Assembly (NCBI GenBank): GCA_017935785.1
Contig: JAGBGU010000042.1
Coordinates: 1-64,000 of the forward strand
Source of the DNA: Bacteroidaceae bacterium
Lineage (GTDB): Bacteria > Bacteroidota > Bacteroidia > Bacteroidales > Bacteroidaceae
DNA length: 64,000 nt
Reading direction: 5' to 3'
Positions 8,557 through 17,327 of the stretch are shown here, one piece after another. The notes beneath the pieces are model-generated. The model was not told the DNA's origin, searched no databases, and worked only from the letters and a program-made list of their open reading frames with translations. Numbering within the stretch: the first letter of the stretch is position 1; each line of letters opens with the position of its first letter. A program made the translations under genes and the position numbers.

Positions 8557-9543
8557 ATGAGAAAAATCAACAGAAAAATCATGGTATTGGGAATATGCCT
8601 GTCATGTTTTCCCATACTGGCAAACGCACAGACTGCAACTTTCCAGCAGGTGTGCGCTGAAAAGAGCAAGACAACCGGCATTGCAGTAAAAGGCCTGGAA
8701 GAATGGCAGTTTCTGAAAAGCGAGCTGAGACACCTTTCTGTGGGAGAATTCTGGGGGGCAAGATCCTCACGAACGTCAATGGCGTCCAACCCTTCACAGA
8801 AAGACCCGTTAGCCGCCATAGTGAATTACAGCAAGGCCATGAAAAAAGAGAATGTACGGCTGCTCCTGGTTCCCATACCGCCAAAAGCTGTGGTCTATGC
8901 CGACAAACTGGCAAAAGGAATGGAAGCCAAGCGGTACGACAATGAGTTGCAGAAGTTCTATGCACTGCTTAAGGAGCAGGGAGTAGAAGTACTTGACCTC
9001 ACAACTTCTCTGATACAGGCACGGAAGAACACGAAAGAACCGTTATACTGCATGGGCGACAGCCATCTTTCCGGCGAAGGATGCAAGGTGGTGGCCCAGG
9101 GCATCGCCTCGCAACTTAACCTGAAAGGGAAAAACAAGTATAAGGAACAGGAAGAAACCATACAGATGACCGGAGACCTGTACAAGGACACCAAGCATGC
9201 CGCCGAAACCAGAAAAGCATACAGGGTAAGCGGAGGCAAACTGAAGGACGACAATGCGCCCGTGGTGCTGATGGGCGACAGCCATACACTGGTATTTGAC
9301 ATAGGCGGCGACCTCTTTTGCCAGGATGCAGGCATCGCTTCATTGCTGGCAGCCCGGATTGGAATGCCTGTGGAAGTGGTGGGAGTCCGTGGTTCTGGCG
9401 CTACCCCTGCCCGAATCAACCTATATAGAAAGAGCAAGGCAGACAAGAACTATTTGAAAGGTAAAAAAGTGGTGGTATGGTGCTTTGCGGCACGCGAATT
9501 CACAGAAGCCACGGCATGGAACCCCAACGTTCCTGTAAAATAA
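8557..9543 (+). CDS. Second AlgJ/AlgX-like SGNH protein, exported
   Basis: The 328-residue protein has a cleavable signal peptide ending near ANA-Q (residue 25). It carries two GDSH motifs: GDSHLSGEG at about 167-175, in the place of the family D-x-H motif, and GDSHTLVFD at 240-248, with Ser242 as candidate nucleophile. It lacks the transmembrane anchor and the C-terminal extension of its neighbour, so the two are probably not redundant. One may load and the other transfer the acyl group, or they may act on different acceptors. It starts 6 bases after the previous stop. Confidence 0.78.
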   Translation: MRKINRKIMVLGICLSCFPILANAQTATFQQVCAEKSKTTGIAVKGLEEWQFLKSELRHLSVGEFWGARSSRTSMASNPSQKDPLAAIVNYSKAMKKENVRLLLVPIPPKAVVYADKLAKGMEAKRYDNELQKFYALLKEQGVEVLDLTTSLIQARKNTKEPLYCMGDSHLSGEGCKVVAQGIASQLNLKGKNKYKEQEETIQMTGDLYKDTKHAAETRKAYRVSGGKLKDDNAPVVLMGDSHTLVFDIGGDLFCQDAGIASLLAARIGMPVEVVGVRGSGATPARINLYRKSKADKNYLKGKKVVVWCFAAREFTEATAWNPNVPVK

Positions 9544-9561
9544 CGTAACGAAGAAACAGAT

Positions 9562-11664
9562 ATGAAAAAGTCATTGACATTGGCCATAGCTTGCCTGTTC
9601 GGCAATATGGCATGGGCTCAGTCTGAGATTCAACTTCCCCACGGATTTGTAACCTACAGCCGTGGAGAGAATTATGAGAGAGTATTGTGCCGGGCGGAAA
9701 TCCGGCCGGGATGGACGTTTGAACAAATTCATGCCACCGAACAGCCCATCGTGGAAAAAGGTCCGCACGGAGGCGACATTACCAACCAGATTTCGTTTGA
9801 CGGCAAATGGGTTGCCTTTTCACGGAGTCTGCAGGGCACGGATGACGGCAGCGGCGGAAATAACTATGCCGACTTTGGAAAGTGGGACATCTACATTGCC
9901 CGGGTAGACGGCAAACTGCCGGTAAAGCCCATCCGGATAGCCCACGGTTTTTTCCCTTCATGGGGCGAAGATTCGCGCCAGGGGGGTGTAAAGACGCTAT
10001 ATTTCTCCCGTCAGGAAGAACGTGCCGTGTACAAGGTCCGTATAGATGATGACGGTAACATCGTGGAGAAGGAAACCCGAATAGGACAAGTCCCCAAGGA
10101 AGGTTACGAGGGTTTCATCTTTGCAGCACCTAACGGACAGTTCTGTGCCTATCGTAAGTCGGGAGCAGTCTATACATACTGGTGGTCTGGTCCTCATGCA
10201 GGAAAGAGCATCCTGATGACGGGCGGTTGCCACCCGCATGTCACGGCAGACAGCAAGTGGGTGTATCATGCCAACCGCAATCCTGTGCGTGCAGACGGCA
10301 GTGCCCGTGGAGAAGCCGGTGCGGGCGGACTTTACCATTATGGTTCCAGCAATGACCTGAACTGGTTTGTCACACGCACAGAGGGCGACAACACCATCAT
10401 TAACAAGGGCCGTGAGTCTTGGCTTTGCACGCTTTACGAGACAGACACCAGGTTTGACACGGAAAAGGCCGTTAAGATAAGCGACGAAGCCGGTTTCATT
10501 GACATTCACGTCTATAACAACAAGGCATCCAAGAAAGCCGCAGCCCACAACCGTAAGCGTAAGGAGGGGATTCTCTCCGGCACAATAGTCCCGCAAGAAC
10601 AGAGCCAAGCCTATAAGGGGCTGTCGAAGGAAGCGCTTGAGAAATTGCCCGTCAATAAGTTGGGAGAAACGTTCCGTTGGGAGAACAATACCGCGGACAG
10701 CCGAATCTTAAATCATAAAGGAGAATTTCTCCGTTCATGCAGAGTGGTTCCCCAAGGAAGGGCTTTTCTGGGGCAGAACGGCAGAATGCACCTGGCCGGC
10801 GGACATTTCATCTCGGATGACAAAAGCACAGCGGCCGCAATGGTAGAGGCTGCCAAGTTCACCAACCAGTTTACGCTGGAACTTCAGTTTGTAAGTCACA
10901 GTCTGGATGTTTCCGGACCGGCTCGCATTGCTTCCTGCTCACAGGATTGGAGCAAGCGCAACTGGACTATCGGACAAGAGAAGAACCAACTGGTAATGCG
11001 AATCCGCACACGGACCAATGGCGAAAACGGCAGCAACACACAGATTTCGTTAGGCGAAATACAGGCCGGCAAGCCTTATCATCTGATTCTTTCATACACG
11101 CCGGGCTATACGCTATGGAGCCTGAACGGAAAGATAGGAATGAACCATAATATCACGGACAAGATAGACAACTGGCAACCCTACACACTAATTTTTGGCA
11201 ATGAGTTCAGCGGTGAGCGCAATTGGTATGGCGAAATTCAGGGAGTCCACACTTATGCCTATGCTTTCTCTGTCAAGGATATGAACAAGCGTTTCAAGTC
11301 GGTACAGAATGGTTTGAAGACCATGAACCCCGAGAAGAGTATCTCCATAACTGCGGAGATTCTTGAAAACAGCGCAGACCCCACCACCGGACAACTGAAA
11401 GAACAAGGATATTACAGATGTCTCACAACAAGACACATGAGAGTAATAGAGTCTGACAATGGGGAACTGCCTGTCGGGAAAGAGTTCATCCTGAAAGAAT
11501 GGAGCATTCTTGGCCTTGAGAAAGTAAACTCACGCAAGCAAGGCGACAAGGTAAAGCTCAATGTCGTCCCCGAAGAAAAGCATAAGGAGCTGCAGAACGA
11601 GTACACCGTGGAAGGACTTTCCGTCTTTGATCTGCCTATATATTATTCACAAGCCATTAAATAA
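9562..11664 (+). CDS. Exported beta-propeller plus LamG-like protein
   Basis: The 700-residue protein has a signal peptide (about 1-20, ending AWAQ). Residues about 25-330 look like a TolB/WD40-type propeller, with repeated phrases such as ISFDGKWVAFSR and HVTADSKWVYHANR. Residues about 405-590 resemble a LamG/concanavalin-like jelly roll (FTLELQFVSHSL...YHLILSYTPGYTLWSLNG). The last 100 residues are beta-rich and unassigned. No catalytic motif is evident; carbohydrate binding or scaffolding is the most economical guess. It is translationally close to both neighbours (gaps of 18 and 8 bases). Confidence 0.6.
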   Translation: MKKSLTLAIACLFGNMAWAQSEIQLPHGFVTYSRGENYERVLCRAEIRPGWTFEQIHATEQPIVEKGPHGGDITNQISFDGKWVAFSRSLQGTDDGSGGNNYADFGKWDIYIARVDGKLPVKPIRIAHGFFPSWGEDSRQGGVKTLYFSRQEERAVYKVRIDDDGNIVEKETRIGQVPKEGYEGFIFAAPNGQFCAYRKSGAVYTYWWSGPHAGKSILMTGGCHPHVTADSKWVYHANRNPVRADGSARGEAGAGGLYHYGSSNDLNWFVTRTEGDNTIINKGRESWLCTLYETDTRFDTEKAVKISDEAGFIDIHVYNNKASKKAAAHNRKRKEGILSGTIVPQEQSQAYKGLSKEALEKLPVNKLGETFRWENNTADSRILNHKGEFLRSCRVVPQGRAFLGQNGRMHLAGGHFISDDKSTAAAMVEAAKFTNQFTLELQFVSHSLDVSGPARIASCSQDWSKRNWTIGQEKNQLVMRIRTRTNGENGSNTQISLGEIQAGKPYHLILSYTPGYTLWSLNGKIGMNHNITDKIDNWQPYTLIFGNEFSGERNWYGEIQGVHTYAYAFSVKDMNKRFKSVQNGLKTMNPEKSISITAEILENSADPTTGQLKEQGYYRCLTTRHMRVIESDNGELPVGKEFILKEWSILGLEKVNSRKQGDKVKLNVVPEEKHKELQNEYTVEGLSVFDLPIYYSQAIK

Positions 11665-11672
11665 TTTCTATA

Positions 11673-12761
11673 ATGAGAAATACTATTTTATTTATTTTTA
11701 TGTGCCTCTCTGCTTCGCTGAGTGCAGCACGTTGGAATGCAGAAACAAAAGACTGGAGTAAAAATCCTCGTCCTGTGCTTGGCGATTGGGGATTTGACAG
11801 ACCTGGTTATCCAAAAGGCCTGTATATTCACGGAATTACCGTAAAAGAAGGCAAACGTGTAAAGAACCCAGTTATATACGACAATGATGTATATGATGAC
11901 GTATTTGAAGATGAGTGGATGTATGCAATGGCATCGCTGAAGAAGTTGAAAATAGCCGCACTTATAATTACCCCGGTACTTACAGACGGTTGGGGGTTCA
12001 GTCATCCCGAGATGATTCCAACTGCCCATGAATCCCGTGATTTGGCAATCAAAAGCGGAATATCCGAAAAGTTGCTCCCTCCTATCACAGTAGGCACATT
12101 GGCCGACAGTGAAAAGGCTGGTGAACAAATTGATTCAGAAGGAGCACGGCTATACATCAAGTTAATCAATGAACACCATAAACGTCATCCAAAACTCCCT
12201 ATTATTATAAATATCGGTGGACAATCGGGAACGTTGGCATCGGCATTCTGCATGGATCCCAGCATTGCAGACAAATGCATAGTCTATTATACTGATGTAC
12301 GAGTCTATAACGGGCATTATGAATGGGCATCCAAACTTGTGGCAAAGAACTTCAGGGTTGTAAGTTGGGGAGCTGACAACTGGTGGATTGTCAAAAAGAA
12401 TCAAAACGAATGGAATGTGCTACCACGCCCGGCAAACGCTTATGCACGCGACAACGATGAGAACAGCGGCGAATGGAAACTTTTCACGGACATGAATGTC
12501 CCCATGCTTGATCATCTGGTACACCAGTTCCGCAATCGTCGCGAATATAGTAATGATGACGAAAGGATATACGGTGACGCATACGGAGACGGCACTTTCA
12601 TCCATGCCTGGTTACCCAATATATTCTCGGATGCGGAACTGAAGGAAGTGCGCGGAGAAGGCACAGAAGCTTTGCATATCACTAAGTTCACAGAAAAGAA
12701 CGAGGCAGCAGTCAAGAAATTCACGATGGACATTCTGTTAAATCCCAAAGTATACAAATAA
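11673..12761 (+). CDS. Exported nucleoside-hydrolase-like protein
   Basis: The 362-residue protein has a signal peptide (about 1-18). Residues 66-90 read NPVIYDNDVYDDVFEDEWMY, close in layout to the Asp-rich calcium motif (DxDxxxDD) that starts nucleoside hydrolases, with Asp70, Asp72, Asp75 and Asp76 as candidate ligands. Proteins of this fold that are exported and sit among glycan genes include the Sde182-type family (formerly DUF1593). I infer an N- or O-ribosyl or other glycosyl hydrolase rather than nucleoside salvage. The codon use looks more AT-rich than in the first four genes of the operon. Confidence 0.55.
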   Translation: MRNTILFIFMCLSASLSAARWNAETKDWSKNPRPVLGDWGFDRPGYPKGLYIHGITVKEGKRVKNPVIYDNDVYDDVFEDEWMYAMASLKKLKIAALIITPVLTDGWGFSHPEMIPTAHESRDLAIKSGISEKLLPPITVGTLADSEKAGEQIDSEGARLYIKLINEHHKRHPKLPIIINIGGQSGTLASAFCMDPSIADKCIVYYTDVRVYNGHYEWASKLVAKNFRVVSWGADNWWIVKKNQNEWNVLPRPANAYARDNDENSGEWKLFTDMNVPMLDHLVHQFRNRREYSNDDERIYGDAYGDGTFIHAWLPNIFSDAELKEVRGEGTEALHITKFTEKNEAAVKKFTMDILLNPKVYK

Positions 12762-12782
12762 ATTTATAATACCATAATTATT

Positions 12783-14198
12783 ATGAAACGTAGTATATTG
12801 TTACAAAGTGCTGTGGCGCTGATGGCTTTCACTTCTGCCGCATGCGCCAACGAATTACAGACATTGCAAGTCTCTCCCAACGGACATTATCTGCAATATG
12901 CCGACGGAAAGCCTTTCTTTTATTTGGGCGATACTGCCTGGGAACTGTTCCACCGCCTTAACCGCGAGGAAGCAGGCCAATATCTGGACAACCGTGCCGG
13001 GAAAGGCTATAACGTCATCCAGGCAGTGGCTCTTTCTGAGGTAGAGGGTGTGGATGTGCCGAACGCTTACGGACACAAGCCGCTTGTGGACCGCAACCCG
13101 GCACGGCCGGCCACAAAGGAAGGGGACAACAATGACTATTGGGATCACGTAGATTACATCGTTCAGCAAGCAAACGCTAAAGGAATGTACGTGGGACTGC
13201 TGCCCACTTGGGGCCGCTGGTGGAAAGACAACAATCCCATCTTCAATGAACAGAATGCGGAAATCTATGGAAAATGGATAGCCGAACGTTATCACGGATA
13301 TGATGTTATCTGGATTCTTGGAGGCGACCGCAATCCGGACAGTCCACATGAGCAGGCTGTCATTAGAGCCATGGCACGCGGAATCCGTAGTGTGGACAAA
13401 GAAAGTCTGATGACATTCCATCCCACCGGTTGGCAAACTTCTTCCAAATGGTTCCATCAGGATGAGTGGCTCAATTTCAACGGCCGGCAGAGCGGACACA
13501 ACCAACGCTACAACTCCAACCAACAAGTTATGGACGACTTTTTCCGCAATCCTGCAAAACCGATTATGGAAATAGAGCCGCTTTATGAAGACCATCCTTT
13601 GGAATTTAACCCGGACAACGAAGGACATTCCAATGCATGGGATGTGCGCAGGGTGCTTTATTGGAGCGTATTCTATGGTTCTGCCGGTGTGACATACGGA
13701 CACCATTCCGTTTGGCAGATGTTCGAAAAGGAGAAAGGACGCGGGCCCATCAACCGCCCTCTGATGCCCTGGTACAAGGCTATAGACCAGCCGGCAGCAG
13801 GCCAGGCAGTCTATCTTCGGACACTGATGGAGTCTAGACCCTATTTTACCCGTATTCCCTCGCCAGACTTCATTGTGCAGGACGAAGTGCACTCCTCAAT
13901 TCCCGGAGCCGGACGTTACCGCTTTGTGGCCACCATGGACAGCGAAGGTTCTTATGCCATGGTATATGCGCCCATCGGACGCAGTTTCTCCGTAAAGACC
14001 AATATGCTGAAAGCCGAGAAGATTACGGCATGGTGGTATTGCCCCAGAACGGGGAAAGCTACAAAGATAGGGAAATTCGTAAACGATGGCAAACCTCGTT
14101 CATTCATTCCTCCTATGCCGGGCGAGGCTATGGACTGGGTACTGGTGCTGGACGATGCTGCCAAGAAATATCCTGCTCCGGGGAAAGTATACAAGTAA
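12783..14198 (+). CDS. GH140-like (DUF4038) glycoside hydrolase
   Basis: The 471-residue exported protein has a signal peptide (about 1-22). A DUF4038-type TIM barrel spans about 30-375 (PFFYLGDTAWELFHRL at 44-59; HVDYIVQQANAKGMYVGLLP at 122-141), followed by a C-terminal beta-sandwich (about 378-460), as in proteins annotated DUF4038 plus Collagen_bind_2. The founding GH140 enzyme is an apiosidase acting on rhamnogalacturonan II side chains. Candidate catalytic residues are Asp182 in ILGGDRNP and Glu263 or Glu265 in IMEIEP. Substrate specificity cannot be inferred from this alone, and apiose is only one possibility. The gaps are 21 bases upstream and 12 downstream. Confidence 0.75.
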   Translation: MKRSILLQSAVALMAFTSAACANELQTLQVSPNGHYLQYADGKPFFYLGDTAWELFHRLNREEAGQYLDNRAGKGYNVIQAVALSEVEGVDVPNAYGHKPLVDRNPARPATKEGDNNDYWDHVDYIVQQANAKGMYVGLLPTWGRWWKDNNPIFNEQNAEIYGKWIAERYHGYDVIWILGGDRNPDSPHEQAVIRAMARGIRSVDKESLMTFHPTGWQTSSKWFHQDEWLNFNGRQSGHNQRYNSNQQVMDDFFRNPAKPIMEIEPLYEDHPLEFNPDNEGHSNAWDVRRVLYWSVFYGSAGVTYGHHSVWQMFEKEKGRGPINRPLMPWYKAIDQPAAGQAVYLRTLMESRPYFTRIPSPDFIVQDEVHSSIPGAGRYRFVATMDSEGSYAMVYAPIGRSFSVKTNMLKAEKITAWWYCPRTGKATKIGKFVNDGKPRSFIPPMPGEAMDWVLVLDDAAKKYPAPGKVYK

Positions 14199-14210
14199 AA
14201 CATATAAATA

Positions 14211-16358
14211 ATGAACCGACATTTATCTGCCATTTTGCTTTCGTGCGGAATCAGTTGTACGGTAGAAAGTCAGAACTTCACCACCTCATGGATTGCTAAC
14301 GACGGTGGTTGGGAAGAGAGTCATATCCCACATGACATGCTCAACATGTATGTCCATTCTGATGGCACAGTAGCGACAATCTGTAGTTGGGACGAGGGCG
14401 GCACCAATGTGGGCGTGTTCCGAAACGGAAAACTTATTAGCCGCCCCGAAGGTTCGGGAACAGGAGGTTGGGGCCGCTTTTCCGGTGTGCAGGTCGTATT
14501 GGACGACAAATATGTCTATCAATTGCTGACGCAGCATGGTTGTGATGGCGGAAACGACAGACTGAACAATAACAATCTCAGACAGTTTCCGCCATGCGAC
14601 AATACCACAGAATGGAAGACCATCCGCCGATATGACAGAGAAACCGGATTGGCTGCGCCTTTCCCTGGTGGATATGGTTACAAGGGCGACATGCTGATTG
14701 TGGCACAGGAAAAACAAAGGCAGACAAAAGGTCTGGCCATAGGCAAGGGCAGACTATATGTAGCCATCAGTGGTCTGAAGGAGGGACAACACCCCGACTC
14801 TATCAAGATATATGATGCGCAAACCATGAAATACGAGAAGGGCTATCCCCTGCCCTGCCCCGGTGGCATCCTTTATGCCGATGATCAGGACGGGTTGTGG
14901 ATGATGAAGGACGACAGCATCATCCGTATGAAAGCTGCTACGGGAGAAAGACTGCCGCAGACCATAAAAATTCCGCAAGATGTAAATGCCGTGTCGTTCA
15001 GTATCGACACCAAACGTCAGCGTTTGTTGCTACCCAATAGGGGAAAAGACCTGAATGTGTTAATTTACAGCAATATCTACAAGCAACCGCAACTGGCGGG
15101 AACTTTCGGCAACAAAGGAGGTGTGTTTGCACAAACAGGGAACTACAAAAAAGGTGAGGTGGGTCCATTAAGATTTTCCGGCCCTACGGGTGCCGGCGTG
15201 GATGCTAAAGGCAATATCTATATCAGTAACACCAGCGTAAGCAGTGGACGAGGTACAGTGCTTGAGGCTTATATAGAAAAGAATGGAAAAGCGTTATGGA
15301 AAACCGAGGGACTTATTTTCACTGCAACTGCTGATATTGATCGCCAAAACTCCAGTATGATGTACACACCAGAGAAGATACATGGAATAGACCTTAAAAA
15401 AACCGGAACTCGCATAGATAAGTTGGTGGCTTATACCGCAGATCCCTTCACTTTCCCTGATGATGAGCGTGTAGTAACGGACGGAGCGTTCATTACTTCA
15501 TGCTGGAAACGCAATATAGGCGGCAAGTCTTTCCTCTTCGTCTCCGACATGTATGGTGGCATGATGGCCGGCTATCGCTTCGACGAGAAAAAGCATGGTT
15601 ATGTGGGCATTCCCTTCATGTTCGCCAACAACGGTGATCCCGGAAAAAGACCGCTCCGCTTTTGGGTGGACCGCAATGGTGATGCCAAAAGGGATGCGCA
15701 AGAATGGGCAAACATGGAAGAGATAAATCCTTTCAGCATGAGTTTCTTTGTGGATCACGCCGGCAATATCTGGCGTGGTATTCGCGAGCATGGCATTTTG
15801 TTCTGGAAAATGAAAGGCTTGAACAAGGACGCTATTCCCCAGTACGATGTTGTCAAGCAATTTTCGCTTCCCCAAGGCTGCAACGGTGTAAAGAGAATCT
15901 GGTACGACCCGGAAAAGGACGAATTATTCGTAGCGGGTTTCTCAGAGGAACGCCCTGACCCCAAAGATACTTGGTGGTGCATGGGAAGCACCATTGTGAA
16001 ATGCAAGGACTTCCTGAAAAAGAACAGCGATACACCGGCTGAGGCAGATATGCGTTTCTTCATTCCCTTCCATCACGAAGACGGTTCGGGTAAAGACTAT
16101 ACAAATGCCAAAGCTTTTTGCGTGGAAGGAGATTACATCTTTGTATCCATAGCCCGTGAGGGTCTCATCCATATCTATGACCGAAACGACGGGCAGAAAC
16201 GGGGAGAATTGAGACCGGACGAGAGTGTGCACAAACAAAGTGGATGGGCCGACTTCAACTATTGTATCAATGCCTACCGGCAGTCAGATGGCAGCTATCT
16301 TATTATGAACGAGGAGAACGCATTTGCAAAGGTTATGGTATACCGGATGAAAGAGTAG
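14211..16358 (+). CDS. Exported beta-propeller protein, function unknown
   Basis: The last gene of the operon gives a 715-residue protein with a hydrophobic N-terminus (about 1-20) that is probably a signal peptide. The body is rich in propeller-like strands (GNIYISNTSVSSGRG, GKSFLFVSDMYGGMMAGYRF, GDYIFVSIAREGLIHIYDR), suggesting one or two NHL/WD-like propellers. It carries no catalytic motif I recognise. With the propeller protein at 9562-11664 the operon has two such proteins, which may bind the same glycan. A polysaccharide lyase built on a propeller is another possibility. Confidence 0.55.
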   Translation: MNRHLSAILLSCGISCTVESQNFTTSWIANDGGWEESHIPHDMLNMYVHSDGTVATICSWDEGGTNVGVFRNGKLISRPEGSGTGGWGRFSGVQVVLDDKYVYQLLTQHGCDGGNDRLNNNNLRQFPPCDNTTEWKTIRRYDRETGLAAPFPGGYGYKGDMLIVAQEKQRQTKGLAIGKGRLYVAISGLKEGQHPDSIKIYDAQTMKYEKGYPLPCPGGILYADDQDGLWMMKDDSIIRMKAATGERLPQTIKIPQDVNAVSFSIDTKRQRLLLPNRGKDLNVLIYSNIYKQPQLAGTFGNKGGVFAQTGNYKKGEVGPLRFSGPTGAGVDAKGNIYISNTSVSSGRGTVLEAYIEKNGKALWKTEGLIFTATADIDRQNSSMMYTPEKIHGIDLKKTGTRIDKLVAYTADPFTFPDDERVVTDGAFITSCWKRNIGGKSFLFVSDMYGGMMAGYRFDEKKHGYVGIPFMFANNGDPGKRPLRFWVDRNGDAKRDAQEWANMEEINPFSMSFFVDHAGNIWRGIREHGILFWKMKGLNKDAIPQYDVVKQFSLPQGCNGVKRIWYDPEKDELFVAGFSEERPDPKDTWWCMGSTIVKCKDFLKKNSDTPAEADMRFFIPFHHEDGSGKDYTNAKAFCVEGDYIFVSIAREGLIHIYDRNDGQKRGELRPDESVHKQSGWADFNYCINAYRQSDGSYLIMNEENAFAKVMVYRMKE

Positions 16359-16404
16359 GCACCGATTGTGCCTTCATCGCAAAAAAGCAGGATTTTCTCA
16401 TAGC

Positions 16405-16453
16405 AAGGAGGGGAAGCAAAACGTATAGTTTTTGCCTCCCCCTCTCGTTTTTA
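16405..16453 (+). terminator. Rho-independent terminator of the eight-gene operon
   Basis: GGAGGGGAAGCAAAA pairs with TTTTTGCCTCCCC around a short loop and is followed by TCTCGTTTTTA. It lies about 45 bases after the operon's last stop codon and before the convergent DUF1080 gene. Confidence 0.75.
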
Positions 16454-16467
16454 ATTCTTAAAATGTA

Positions 16468-17262
16468 TTATTCCTTTTCGTACAATGGACTTAAATCCAT
16501 TATCTCAATATTCTTAAATTCTACCGGATGACTTTCTGACTGCAGCGAGATACGGCCTTTGCCTAATGGAGTTCCTGCCTTATAGCCGGGATCGGGAGAA
16601 ACACCGCCTCCGCCAATAGTCATGTTCGTATAAGTCAGAACCGTGTCACCCTCAATAATATGATGGGCAAGGCTGTCACCATAAACCACAAATTCGGCAG
16701 TCACCCATTGGTCTCCGTGATATGTCTTGGAGTTTGAAGTAGCACAATGTTCAACGTATTTCTCATTTGCGATAAAGACCTCTGTGCCCGGAGTGCAGAT
16801 ATTTCCAGTGGGACGTTCGTTGACCCCATCCCCGCCTAAAAACTGGCCTTCAATGGAAACCGGAAAATCCTGGTCTAAATGCATTGTATTAGGATCCGGG
16901 CAATGAAGCATAGCGCCGCTATTACGTACGGCCCATCCCGGCCCGCCTTTAACCTGCTCACCTACAAAGCGGTATTGCAAACGCAGCTTATAATAGGAGT
17001 ATTCCTTGTCAGTATAGATATGGCCAAAGCGGTTGTTAAACTCATCATAACCATCATATACAACTTTTAGCACCCCATCTTCAACACGAAACGTATTCGC
17101 AAAGTTCTCGCCACAAGGATAACCCGTAATTTTTACTGTCCAACCCGTCAGGTCTTTACCGTTGAAAATAGATTCCCATTGAGGTTCGGGCTTGTTTTGC
17201 TTACAGGAAGTCAATGTGCAGATTCCCAAAGTAAGCGCAATTATCGTTCTTTTCATTCGCAA
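16468..17262 (-). CDS. DUF1080 (3-keto-disaccharide hydrolase-like) lipoprotein
   Basis: The 264-residue protein has a lipoprotein signal (LTSC; lipidated Cys near residue 20). It begins its mature part with the DUF1080 hallmark WESIFNGKDLTGW, followed by a concanavalin-like jelly roll ending in GRISLQSESHPVEFKNIEI. The family includes 3-keto-glucoside hydrolases and many carbohydrate-binding outer-membrane or periplasmic lipoproteins of Bacteroidetes. It lies 65 bases downstream of the esterase-like gene in the same direction, so the two probably share a transcript. An ATG two codons in (17256) is an alternative start. Confidence 0.8.
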   Translation of the reverse strand: MRMKRTIIALTLGICTLTSCKQNKPEPQWESIFNGKDLTGWTVKITGYPCGENFANTFRVEDGVLKVVYDGYDEFNNRFGHIYTDKEYSYYKLRLQYRFVGEQVKGGPGWAVRNSGAMLHCPDPNTMHLDQDFPVSIEGQFLGGDGVNERPTGNICTPGTEVFIANEKYVEHCATSNSKTYHGDQWVTAEFVVYGDSLAHHIIEGDTVLTYTNMTIGGGGVSPDPGYKAGTPLGKGRISLQSESHPVEFKNIEIMDLSPLYEKE

Positions 17263-17327
17263 AAATATTAAGTTTGAAATATAAATGATGTCTTTTCAGA
17301 TGAATCCTTCAAAACCGGTGGCGATAT

